Below are positions 25,401 through 32,783 of a DNA stretch of 64,000 nucleotides, one piece after another (the first letter of the stretch is position 1; each line of letters begins with the position of its first letter). Source of the DNA: Cellulomonas humilata (GTDB taxonomy: Bacteria > Actinomycetota > Actinomycetes > Actinomycetales > Cellulomonadaceae); the NCBI RefSeq assembly GCF_030814415.1, contig NZ_JAUSVB010000002.1, positions 186,001 to 250,000 on the forward strand. Direction: 5' to 3'. Made by a program: the position numbers and the translations under genes. Under the pieces are notes generated by a model, which worked only from the letters and a program-made list of their open reading frames with translations, had not been told where the DNA came from and did not search any database.

Positions 25401-25415
25401 ACTCGCCCTGGCCGG

Positions 25416-26381
25416 TTACTCGTCGCCGTCCGGGGGTGCCGGGGCGCCGTCGCGCTCGTCGCGCTCGGCCCACTGGAGCAGCGGGGCCAGGTCGAACACT
25501 GCGTCATCGATGCCGGCATGCAGATCGCCGAGCTCGGCATACCGTGCGGGCACCGTGTGCACGGTGCAGTCGCGGGGATCGACGTCGTCGATCTCGTCCC
25601 AGCGCAGAGGCGTCGACACGGTGGCCCCCGGGGTTCCGCGCACCGAGTAGGCGGAGGCGATCGTGTGGTCGCGCGCGTTCTGGTTGTAGTCGACGAACAC
25701 CAGGGACGGATCTCGGTCGCGCCGCCACCAGGTGGTGGTGACGTCGTCCGGCGCACGGCGCTCCACCTCGCGCGCGAAGGCGAGCGCCGCTCGTCGCACG
25801 TCCGTGAACCCGTGCTCGGGGGTGATCCGGACGTAGACGTGCAGGCCCGAGCCGCCGGAGGTCTTCGGCCAGCCGACTGCGCCCAGCTCGTCCAGGACCT
25901 CCCGCGCCACGTGTGCCACTCGCCGCACCCGGTCGAAGGGGCAGTCCGGCATGGGGTCCAGGTCGATGCGCCACTCGTCAGGGCTCTCGGTGTCGGCCCG
26001 GCGGCTGTTCCACGGGTGGAACTCGACGGTCGACATCTGCACCGCCCAGATCACATGGGCCAGCTCGGTCACGCACAGCTCGTCGGCGGTGCGACCGAAG
26101 CGCGGGAAGTAGACCTCCACCGTCTCCATCCACGGCGGCGCCCCGTGCGGCAACCGCTTCTGGTGCACCTTCTCCCCGGCGACGCCCGTCGGGTAGCGGT
26201 GCAGCATGCACGGGCGCTCCCGCAGCGCGCGCACGATCCCGTCACCCACGGCGAGGTAGTAGTTCGCGAGGTCGAGCTTGGTCGCTCCGCTGGCGGGGAA
26301 GTACACGCGGTCGGGGTTGGAGATCCGCACGGTGCGGGACCCGACCTCGAGCTCCACGGCGGGTGAGCTGTCCGGGGCCAT
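25416..26381 (-). CDS. Stand-alone LigD-type polymerase (AEP primase-polymerase) domain protein
   Basis: 321-residue archaeo-eukaryotic primase/polymerase as found in NHEJ protein LigD or its free-standing paralogues. The N-terminus reads ISNPDRVYFPASGATKLDLANYY (in part), then FHPWNSR. The catalytic Asp pair is in WRIDLDP (Asp140, Asp142), and PKTSGGSGLHVYV supplies the His and Ser/Lys motif II. A motif III-like FVDYNQNARD follows. No ligase or nuclease domain is attached, so it matches mycobacterial PolD1/PolD2-type enzymes that fill gaps during repair. No ku or ligase gene is nearby. It starts at the ATG at 26379-26381. Confidence 0.9.
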   Translation of the reverse strand: MAPDSSPAVELEVGSRTVRISNPDRVYFPASGATKLDLANYYLAVGDGIVRALRERPCMLHRYPTGVAGEKVHQKRLPHGAPPWMETVEVYFPRFGRTADELCVTELAHVIWAVQMSTVEFHPWNSRRADTESPDEWRIDLDPMPDCPFDRVRRVAHVAREVLDELGAVGWPKTSGGSGLHVYVRITPEHGFTDVRRAALAFAREVERRAPDDVTTTWWRRDRDPSLVFVDYNQNARDHTIASAYSVRGTPGATVSTPLRWDEIDDVDPRDCTVHTVPARYAELGDLHAGIDDAVFDLAPLLQWAERDERDGAPAPPDGDE

Positions 26382-26463
26382 GCCCCATTCAAGCGCGCAG
26401 CGTGCCGAGAGCGGGTTCCGGAGCGAGCCGGTGGCTGAGGGATCTCCGCCGGACGGCGACCGG

Positions 26464-28131
26464 CTAGGCGGCCTTGATGTCGGCGGCAGACGGGTGCTCG
26501 GCCCGGCGCACGTGGTCGCGGGCGTGCGCGACGGCAGCGTCGAGGTTGTCGAACAGGTGGTTCTGATGGCGCAGCGCGTCGAGCACTCCGACGGTGCGGA
26601 AGAGCTCGACGTGCCCGTCGCGCACGCCTTTGATGAGCACCGTCACGCCGCGGGTCTCGAGGCGTTGCACGATCTCGCTGAGCACGTGCGCCCCGGTGGC
26701 GTCGACGAGCTCGAGCTGCGACATGCGCAGCACGAGGACGGTCACGCCGTCGAGACCCGTGACCTCGTCGAGGACGCGGTCGGCGGCGGCGAAGAAGAGC
26801 GGACCGTCGATGCGGACGACGGCGATCTGCTCGTCGCCGGCCTCCGGCTCTCCCGGGACCGGCTCGCGGGCGACGCCCGTCGCGCGGGCGAGGCCACGCA
26901 GGGCGAACGCGCCCGCGACGATGACGCCGATGCCGACGGCGACGATGAGGTCGACCGAGACCGTGACGACGGCCGTGACGAGGAATGCTGCGGCGTCGGC
27001 CCGGGTCGAGCGCAAGATCGACCGGGCCGTCGCGAGGTGCACCATGCGCACGGCCGTCACCATCAGCACGCCCGACAGGGCGGCCAGGGGGATGTGGGCG
27101 ACGGGGCCCGCGACGACGAGGACCACGGCGAGCAGCACGACGGCGTGCGCCGCGGCTGAGGCTCGGGTGCGCGCGCCGGACCGGACGTTGACCGCCGTCC
27201 GCGCGATCGCCCCGGTGGCGGGCATCCCGCCGAAGAGGCCCGCCGCCAGCGATGCCAGACCCTGCCCGAGCAGCTCGCGGTCCGGGTCGTATGCGCCGGT
27301 GTCCGCGAGGGAGGCGGCGACGCGTGCGGAGAGCAGCGACTCGATGGCCGCGAGTGCCGCGACGGTGAGGGCAGCGGGCAGCAGCGCCCGCATCGTTTCC
27401 GGGTCGAGAGCCGGGAGTGCAGGAGCGGGCAGCGTGCTCGGCAGTGCGCCGATCGTCGCGAGCGGGGCGTGCAGCACCAGCGCGGCGAGCGTCGCGACGA
27501 CGATGCCGACGAGCGATCCGGGGAGCCGCGGACGCAGACGGGGGAGGAGCAGCATGCAGGCGGCGACGAGGCCGACGGTCGCGAGCGACCATGCGAGCGT
27601 GGCGGGATCGGCGTGGGTCACCGAGGAGAGCGCGGAGGCGACGACGTTGGTGTGCGGTCCCGATCCGGCGGCGCCGGTCAAGGCCGGGACCTGCTGCAGG
27701 AAGATGATGACGGCGATCCCGAGGGTGAAGCCCTCGATGACGGGCCACGGGATGTAGGACACGGCCCTGCCCAGCCGGGCGAAGCCTGCGACGACGACCA
27801 TGACCCCGGCCATGAGCGTCACGAGCGCGACGGCCCCGACGCCGTACACCGAGACGACCGGCGCCAGGATCACCACCATGGCACCGGTAGGTCCGGACAC
27901 CTGGACGTGCGAGCCGCCGAACACGGCTGCGACCAGCCCTGCGACGATCGCGGTGACGAGCCCGGCTTCGGCGCCGGCGCCGGACGCGATGCCGAAACCG
28001 AGCGCGAGCGGGAGCGCCACGATGCCGACCGTGAGCCCCGCGAGCAGGTCGGCGCGCCACGAGCGCGGCAGCTCGGCGTAGTCGGAACGGCTCGGGAGCA
28101 GACGCTGCAGGGAGGCCAGCACGCCCGTCAT
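26464..28131 (-). CDS. SulP-family anion transporter with STAS domain
   Basis: 555 residues. About eleven hydrophobic segments span roughly 25-430, beginning ADLLAGLTVGIVALPLALGFGIASGAG, the SulP signature. QVSGPTGAMVVIL follows, the conserved substrate-site segment. Residues about 435-540 are a STAS domain (VVRIDGPLFFAAADR ... LVLRMSQLELVDATGAHVL). SulP proteins move sulfate, bicarbonate or other anions. Here the ATG overlaps the stop of the upstream ArsR-type gene (ATGA at 28128-28131), so it is co-expressed with that repressor and may belong to its regulon. The substrate cannot be decided from sequence alone. Confidence 0.92.
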   Translation of the reverse strand: MTGVLASLQRLLPSRSDYAELPRSWRADLLAGLTVGIVALPLALGFGIASGAGAEAGLVTAIVAGLVAAVFGGSHVQVSGPTGAMVVILAPVVSVYGVGAVALVTLMAGVMVVVAGFARLGRAVSYIPWPVIEGFTLGIAVIIFLQQVPALTGAAGSGPHTNVVASALSSVTHADPATLAWSLATVGLVAACMLLLPRLRPRLPGSLVGIVVATLAALVLHAPLATIGALPSTLPAPALPALDPETMRALLPAALTVAALAAIESLLSARVAASLADTGAYDPDRELLGQGLASLAAGLFGGMPATGAIARTAVNVRSGARTRASAAAHAVVLLAVVLVVAGPVAHIPLAALSGVLMVTAVRMVHLATARSILRSTRADAAAFLVTAVVTVSVDLIVAVGIGVIVAGAFALRGLARATGVAREPVPGEPEAGDEQIAVVRIDGPLFFAAADRVLDEVTGLDGVTVLVLRMSQLELVDATGAHVLSEIVQRLETRGVTVLIKGVRDGHVELFRTVGVLDALRHQNHLFDNLDAAVAHARDHVRRAEHPSAADIKAA

Positions 28132-28499
28132 CGAGTCAGTGCGGGCAGTCCCGCGACGTCGTCGAGCATGGCCCGGTCGGTGGTCACGATGTCCACGAGC
28201 AGCCGTCGGGCGACCGCGAGCAGCTCGGCGACCTCGGCGTGCGCGAGTCGGTAGTGGACGTGGCTGGCGCGGCGGTCGGACTCGACGAGGCGATGGCGGC
28301 GCAGGACCGCCAGATGCTGGGAGAGGTGCGACGCCTCGAGTCCGGTCTGCGCCTGGAGCTCGGCGACGGTGTGCTCCTCGCCGTCAGCGAGCAGCTCGAG
28401 AAGTCGGATCCGGAGCGGGTGCGACAGGCCTTTGAACAGTCCCGCCTTGACCTCGTAGAGGGGGCGCTGGCTGCGGGTGAAGGGCTGATTCAGCGGCAT
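28128..28499 (-). CDS. ArsR-family winged-helix repressor
   Basis: 123 residues from the ATG at 28497-28499. The winged helix is clear: LFKGLSHPLRIRLLELLADGEEHTV, then GLEASHLSQHLAVLRRHRLVESDRRASHVHYRL. There are no cysteines at all, so it is not a Cys-thiolate metal sensor of the ArsR/SmtB kind; related regulators of sulP genes sense other cues. A longer frame starts at 28541, but the 28499 start lies nine bases after a TATGAT hexamer, fits a leaderless mRNA, and sits in a palindrome (28498-28513) that could be the autoregulatory operator. First gene of an operon with the SulP transporter. Confidence 0.88.
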   Translation of the reverse strand: MPLNQPFTRSQRPLYEVKAGLFKGLSHPLRIRLLELLADGEEHTVAELQAQTGLEASHLSQHLAVLRRHRLVESDRRASHVHYRLAHAEVAELLAVARRLLVDIVTTDRAMLDDVAGLPALTR

Positions 28500-28515
28500 G
28501 ATGAATCCATCATAT
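28498..28515 (-). promoter_or_regulatory. Leaderless promoter and operator-like palindrome of arsR-sulP operon
   Basis: ATGATG/CATCAT arms (28498-28513, four-base centre) overlap both the start codon and the -10 hexamer TATGAT (28514-28509 on the minus strand). Repressor binding here would block RNA polymerase. Confidence 0.45.
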
Positions 28516-28583
28516 CGGTACGACTGGTCACGGTCCGCCATCGGGAGCCGGCGATCGTCGTTCGTGCCATCGGGGTGCGCGCG

Positions 28584-29411
28584 CTACAGCTCCTCCGCGG
28601 TCCCCGTGACCCGCACGCGGCCCTCGCGCGGGACCTCGACGACCAGGAGCGACGGTCGCCCCGTCTCTGCCCCTTGGTCGACCGTGACGACCGCGGGTGT
28701 GTCGAGGTGCTGGGCTGCCCGCAGGTACGCTCCGAGACCGGCCGCCGCTGATCCTGTCGCCGGGTCCTCGCGGATCCCGCCCCGCGGGAACGGGTTCCGC
28801 GAAGCGAAGCGCGTCGCCGACAGCCGCTCGACGACCGGGACCGTGCCGTCCCACCCTTGGCTGTCCTGCAGGGCGAGCACCGCGTCACCGTCGTGGTCGA
28901 GGCGCTCGAGGACGCCTGCCCGCACAAGGACGAGGGGATGCAGGTTGCCGCCGTGCACGAGGGCGGGACTCAGCACGGGGTCGAGGTCGTCCCGGTCGAG
29001 CCGCAGGGTGGCCAGCAGCTCGTCGACCAGGCCGGCGTCGAGCTCCTCGACCTCGGTGTCGACCGCCACCAGGGTCGCCCGCTCGGTGGTCGCCTCCACG
29101 GGGACGAGGCCGGCGTTCGTCGTCAGCTGCACCACGGGGGCTGCGTCCCGCAGCCGTGCCAGGACGACACCGGACGCGATCGTCGCGTGCCCGCAGAACG
29201 CGATCTCCGCGCGTGGGGTGAAGTAGCGCACGCGCGCCGCGTCGGGCTCGATGGCGGTGAGGAACGCTGTCTCGCTGAAGCCGAGGTCCGCCGCGATCCG
29301 GAGCATCTCGGCGTCGCCGAGCTCCTCGGCGTCGAGCACGACGCCCGCCGGGTTGCCCGACCGCGGGTTCGGCTCGGTGGTGGTGAACGCTCTGTACCTC
29401 AGGATCTCCAT
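28584..29411 (-). CDS. PhzF-family isomerase
   Basis: 275-residue PhzF/diaminopimelate-epimerase-fold protein. Conserved blocks are FTTTEPNPRSGNPAGVVL (SGNPAGV), FSETAFL (catalytic Glu about 47), YFTPRAEIAFCGHATIA (FCGHAT about 72-77) and EDPATGSAAAGLGAYL. PhzF isomerises a phenazine precursor, but most homologues act on unknown substrates, and no phenazine genes are present. The ATG is at 29409-29411. It is transcribed toward the arsR-sulP operon, 85 bp upstream of it, and divergent from the DUF2993-like gene. Confidence 0.9.
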   Translation of the reverse strand: MEILRYRAFTTTEPNPRSGNPAGVVLDAEELGDAEMLRIAADLGFSETAFLTAIEPDAARVRYFTPRAEIAFCGHATIASGVVLARLRDAAPVVQLTTNAGLVPVEATTERATLVAVDTEVEELDAGLVDELLATLRLDRDDLDPVLSPALVHGGNLHPLVLVRAGVLERLDHDGDAVLALQDSQGWDGTVPVVERLSATRFASRNPFPRGGIREDPATGSAAAGLGAYLRAAQHLDTPAVVTVDQGAETGRPSLLVVEVPREGRVRVTGTAEEL

Positions 29412-29559
29412 CCGCCGATCGTCCCTGCGGACACGCAGCACCGCGATAGCCAATCGGACGGCGATGGCCTTGCACGCGCACACCCGGCGGGCGTCGTGTG
29501 CTTCGATCGGGACGGCCGCACCCGGACGCGGTCGACCCCCGAGAGAAGGACGCATCGCG

Positions 29560-30423
29560 ATGACGGAGACACGTCTGCTCCCGTTCGGCGCCGCCCCGGT
29601 GCCGACGAGCGGCGCCGAGGTCGAGAGCCGGGTCACCGCGCTCCTGGCGACCCTCGCGCAGCCGGGCGTGGGAGGCCTGGGCGGTGTCCGGACAGCGGCC
29701 GAGGTCGACGGTGCTGACATCCCGTCCCTGCGCGTGGACGCGTCCGGGGTCACCGTCGACGACCAGCGGCTGACGGCCGTGCGGCCCGCGGCGCCGTCCG
29801 TCGACGTCGTGCACCGCGTCCCGGGATCGGTCCGCAGGCTGGAGGTCGTCGCGCACCCGGCGTCGGTCAGGGGTGTTCCCGCCGAGGTGGACGTCTCGGC
29901 GAGCGACGTCCGCTTCGACTGGGTCGTCGGAGCGGACGACCAGCTCTACGTCGAGGTGCGCGAGCCCTCGGACGCCGAGCCGGTCGTCGGAACGGCACGC
30001 ATCGCCGTCGCGCACCGGGATCTGGTGGCCGCGGTCCGGACGGTGCTGGCCGCGGTCCTCCAGGACAAGGGCTTCACGCTCACGGCGCTCGACCTCGACC
30101 TGCAGAACCGCGGGCCGCGCGCGTTGGCCGTTCGCGCCGACGCCAAGGTCCAGCGGAGCTTCCTGCGTGCGGGAGTGACCGTGACCGCGTCGGCCTCGAT
30201 CGACCGATCACTGGTGCTCGAGGTGGGCGACGTGACGATCTCCAGCAGCAACCCGATCGTCGAGGGGTTCATCGGGCCGTTCCGGTCGAAGGTCGCCGCC
30301 GAGGCCAACCGGACGATCGACCTGGCCGCTCAGCTTCCGGCCGGCGTCACGGTGTCCGACGTGAGCATCGCGGCGGGCGACGACGTCGTGATCTCCGTGA
30401 CGTTCGGCCAGCCCGCTGGCTGA
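29560..30423 (+). CDS. Conserved hypothetical protein, DUF2993/LmeA-like (tentative)
   Basis: 287 residues, without signal peptide or strong membrane helix. The pattern of amphipathic strands, DVVHRVPGSVRRLEVVAHPASVRGVPAEVDVSASDVRF, then LTALDLDLQNRG and a C-terminal PAGVTVSDVSIAAGDDVVISV, resembles lipid-binding DUF2993 proteins but lacks the usual membrane anchor. The assignment is tentative. The ATG has a GAGAGAAGGA ribosome-binding site. Its last 94 bp overlap, antisense, the 3' end of the racemase gene, and the racemase C-terminus is extended relative to what I expect for its family. The overlap suggests one of the two stops moved recently. Confidence 0.6.
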   Translation: MTETRLLPFGAAPVPTSGAEVESRVTALLATLAQPGVGGLGGVRTAAEVDGADIPSLRVDASGVTVDDQRLTAVRPAAPSVDVVHRVPGSVRRLEVVAHPASVRGVPAEVDVSASDVRFDWVVGADDQLYVEVREPSDAEPVVGTARIAVAHRDLVAAVRTVLAAVLQDKGFTLTALDLDLQNRGPRALAVRADAKVQRSFLRAGVTVTASASIDRSLVLEVGDVTISSSNPIVEGFIGPFRSKVAAEANRTIDLAAQLPAGVTVSDVSIAAGDDVVISVTFGQPAG

Positions 30424-31493
30424 GTCGTGAGAGCGGGCGATGCCGAAACCTCGGCTCGGTTGACGAACGGTGACGTCATGGCACGGACGAGCGCGCCGTA
30501 GCCGAGCCGGAAGCAGAGCTCGTCCCCGACCGTCATCCGGTGGTCGCCGATGTCGAGGACCAGGTGGTCGCTGCTCATCCCGAGCACAGAGACTCCTGCC
30601 GGTGGGATCAGGCCGTCGATGTCGACGTCCTGACGGCCGAGGGCGACGATCGCCTGCCGGCGGGTTCCTCCCGCGGTGCGGCTGGGAGGTTCGCCGTAGG
30701 TGGCCAGCGCCTGGTTGCCCCAGGGGCGGGCGGGCTTGTCGGCGACCTCGATGATCTCGCCGACCAGGGCGAAGGCGTTCGTGCTCAGGCCGGTGATCGG
30801 GGTGCGGCGCAGGGGCTCGGTGCCGAGCAGGATCGCCTCGCCGAGGCGCAGCTCGTTGGTGCGTCCGAGCCGGGACGTCGTCAGCGCCCAGTCCAGGGCG
30901 GCCGAGTTGCCGCCGGACACGACGTCGAGGGTGATGCCGTGCTGCGCCTCGGACCGGTCGACGAGCCGGTGCAGGACGTCCATGTTCGCGTCGTCGGGCA
31001 CGACCCCGTTCTGACAGGCCAGGTTCGTGCCGAGGCCGCGCAGCCGGAGCGACCGCGACGCCAGCACGACCTTCACCGCTGCCGACACGTCATCGACGGC
31101 GATGCCTTCGCGGAGGTCGCCGAGCTCGACCATGAGGATCACGTCGTGGCGGATCCCCGCGTGTGCCGCGGCGTCGTCGAGCGCCGCGAGGACGGCGGGT
31201 TCGGTGTTGAGGCTGGCGGTCGCGGTGCGGACCACCTGCGCCACCTGGCTGAGCATGGGGGAGCGGATCAGGGTGCGGGGCACCGACCCGTCCAGGCGGG
31301 CCAGGTTCTCGACGCGCGCGTCACCCAGACCGACGGCCCCGCCACGCAGCATCGCGGCGGCGACCCGCGGCGAGCCGAGGACGGCTTTGGTGACCCCGAG
31401 GACCCGGACGTCGCGCGCAGCCAGCCGGTCCACCAGGACGCGGGTGTTGCGCTCGACCACGCCGAGGTCGATCTCGATCCGTGGGGCGCTCAC
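30330..31493 (-). CDS. Alanine-racemase-fold PLP enzyme (ornithine/amino-acid racemase-like)
   Basis: 387-residue PLP-dependent fold III protein. The N-terminus reads PRIEIDLGVVERNTRVL, and the PLP lysine is Lys36 in LGVTKAVLG. Further blocks are VILMVELGDLREGI, VVSGGNSAA and ELRLGEAILLG, as in ornithine racemase Orr and YhfX-like proteins rather than in cell-wall alanine racemase Alr. The last 35 residues (after VNRAEV) are encoded antisense to the neighbouring DUF2993-like gene and seem to be an extension. The start is GTG at 31491-31493, overlapping the DUF1611 stop as GTGA. The pairing suggests D-amino-acid metabolism (inference). Confidence 0.82.
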   Translation of the reverse strand: MSAPRIEIDLGVVERNTRVLVDRLAARDVRVLGVTKAVLGSPRVAAAMLRGGAVGLGDARVENLARLDGSVPRTLIRSPMLSQVAQVVRTATASLNTEPAVLAALDDAAAHAGIRHDVILMVELGDLREGIAVDDVSAAVKVVLASRSLRLRGLGTNLACQNGVVPDDANMDVLHRLVDRSEAQHGITLDVVSGGNSAALDWALTTSRLGRTNELRLGEAILLGTEPLRRTPITGLSTNAFALVGEIIEVADKPARPWGNQALATYGEPPSRTAGGTRRQAIVALGRQDVDIDGLIPPAGVSVLGMSSDHLVLDIGDHRMTVGDELCFRLGYGALVRAMTSPFVNRAEVSASPALTTQPAGWPNVTEITTSSPAAMLTSDTVTPAGS

Positions 31494-32668
31494 CGGATCG
31501 ACGTGCGGGGTTCCGCCTTCGGTGCGAGATCGGGGAACGCGCGCAGGACCATGTCCACCAGGTCCTGGCCCGGTCGGGTCAGCGGGTCGGTGACCGGGAG
31601 GCCGAGCTCGAGCCGGTGGTCGTCGATGGACCGGTCGAGCTCCGCTGCGGTCATCGACTCGTGGTTGATGGTCACCCCGATGACCCGGGTGTCGGCGAAC
31701 GCCTCGATCAGCGCGATCTCGCTGGCCACGGTCGGCATCGGCATCATCGGGAAGTCCCCGAGGACCTCACGCTTCGGCGCGTGCTGCACGATCACACCCT
31801 GAGGGCGGCTGCCTCGGAGGATGTGTCCCGACGTCAGGTAGGCCGGGTGGCTCAGCGCGCCCTGCCCCTCGACGACGATCACGTCGGGGTTCTCGCCCTC
31901 GAACGCGGCGACGACCTGGTGCTCGACCTCGCCGGAGCAGAACTGCGGCACCAGGGCGTCCAGGGCGACGCCGTACTTGCCGCCCTGGATCAGCGTGGTC
32001 TGGCCCGTCCCGACCATGACCGCGTGGATCCCGCGAGCATTCAGCGCCTGGACCAGCAGCGTCGCGGTGGTGCGCTTGCCGATGGCGCCGTCGGTGCCCA
32101 GCACCGCGATCCGCGGGCAGGTGACGTCGAAGATCCGGCCCGAGAACAGGTGCAGGTCCCGCGTGTCCTTCGGGCGGCGCACGTCGGTGATGGTCACCCG
32201 GGCGATCAGTGCGGCGGCGACGAACTCGGCGTCGTCGTTGAGGAACTCGTGCAGACCGTTGATGACGTGCATGCCCTGGGCGATCCCGTCGAGCAGCACG
32301 ACCCGCTGGTCCTGCGACAGCAGGCCGTCGGCCGGCGCGAGCCCGCAGATCAGGTAGTCGGGGACCTGGCCGGCGTCGGCGATGGCCTCGTCCAGCGTGG
32401 CGACGATGGGGATGCCGTTCGGGCTCCCGTCGAGGAACGTCCCGGCGTCGGTGCCGGCGCACCTGCTGTCGATGACGCTGAGGATCTCGTACTTCTCCGA
32501 GTGCCGGACCAGGCCGTTGCCCGTCTTGCCGTCCTGCTCACCGAACTGGCCTTCGCAGTAGACGACCGCGGTCGCGCCGACCGGGAGGGCGAAGGGCTCG
32601 GCCGGGGCGGTCTCGTCGAGACTCCGCCAGGCGTTGGGCGGCGAGGAGCTGTTGGTGAGCGCAGACAT
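31490..32668 (-). CDS. DUF1611 family protein (DgcN-like amino-acid N-acyltransferase or NTPase)
   Basis: 392 residues. A Rossmann-like N-terminal half (TAVVYCEGQFGEQDGKTGNGLVRHSE) is followed by a P-loop-like C-terminal half with VLGTDGAIGKRTTATLLVQAL, then VVEGQGALSHPAY and LGDFPMMPMPT, all DUF1611 hallmarks. The DgcN subgroup N-acetylates D-glutamate in marine bacteria (established for that group); here it precedes a racemase, so a D-amino-acid role is plausible. The ATG is at 32666-32668. Its Shine-Dalgarno (AGAGGG) lies in the 3' arm of a perfect 8-bp hairpin directly before the start. Confidence 0.85.
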   Translation of the reverse strand: MSALTNSSSPPNAWRSLDETAPAEPFALPVGATAVVYCEGQFGEQDGKTGNGLVRHSEKYEILSVIDSRCAGTDAGTFLDGSPNGIPIVATLDEAIADAGQVPDYLICGLAPADGLLSQDQRVVLLDGIAQGMHVINGLHEFLNDDAEFVAAALIARVTITDVRRPKDTRDLHLFSGRIFDVTCPRIAVLGTDGAIGKRTTATLLVQALNARGIHAVMVGTGQTTLIQGGKYGVALDALVPQFCSGEVEHQVVAAFEGENPDVIVVEGQGALSHPAYLTSGHILRGSRPQGVIVQHAPKREVLGDFPMMPMPTVASEIALIEAFADTRVIGVTINHESMTAAELDRSIDDHRLELGLPVTDPLTRPGQDLVDMVLRAFPDLAPKAEPRTSIR

Positions 32669-32673
32669 GTGTT

Positions 32674-32694
32674 CCCTCTGAGAAAGGCTCAGAG
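32674..32694 (-). promoter_or_regulatory. Hairpin sequestering the DUF1611 ribosome-binding site
   Basis: CCTCTGAG and CTCAGAGG form a perfect 8-bp stem with a five-base loop. The Shine-Dalgarno AGAGGG is in the 3' arm, six bases before the ATG. A predicted -10 (CACGAT, 32711-32706) and -35 (TTGACC, 32736-32731, 19-bp spacer) put the mRNA start at about 32699. The untranslated leader would then be little more than this hairpin. Confidence 0.5.
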
Positions 32695-32754
32695 GAGGCG
32701 ACGGGATCGTGGCCGGGCGATGAGCCCAACGGTCAACGAGTGGTCTGCACTGAG

Positions 32755-32774
32755 TGCCGGCAAGGTTGCCGGCA
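32755..32774. promoter_or_regulatory. Perfect 20-bp inverted repeat between fdhF and DUF1611 promoter
   Basis: TGCCGGCAA-GG-TTGCCGGCA lies ten bases beyond the fdhF stop and just upstream of the putative DUF1611 -35. It may be the operator of the DUF1611-racemase operon or the fdhF terminator; no T tract follows. Confidence 0.5.
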
Positions 32775-32783
32775 GGCCCGACC

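Larger units (their letters stand above)
25061..25415. other. 355-bp gap between CPT-like gene and LigD-type polymerase gene
   Basis: No ORF with good codon use was found. It contains the probable CPT promoter at its left end (GATACT, 25068-25073 on the minus strand) and the right copy of the 53-bp repeat at 25348-25400. The rest (about 25080-25347) shows nothing I can name. Confidence 0.6.
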
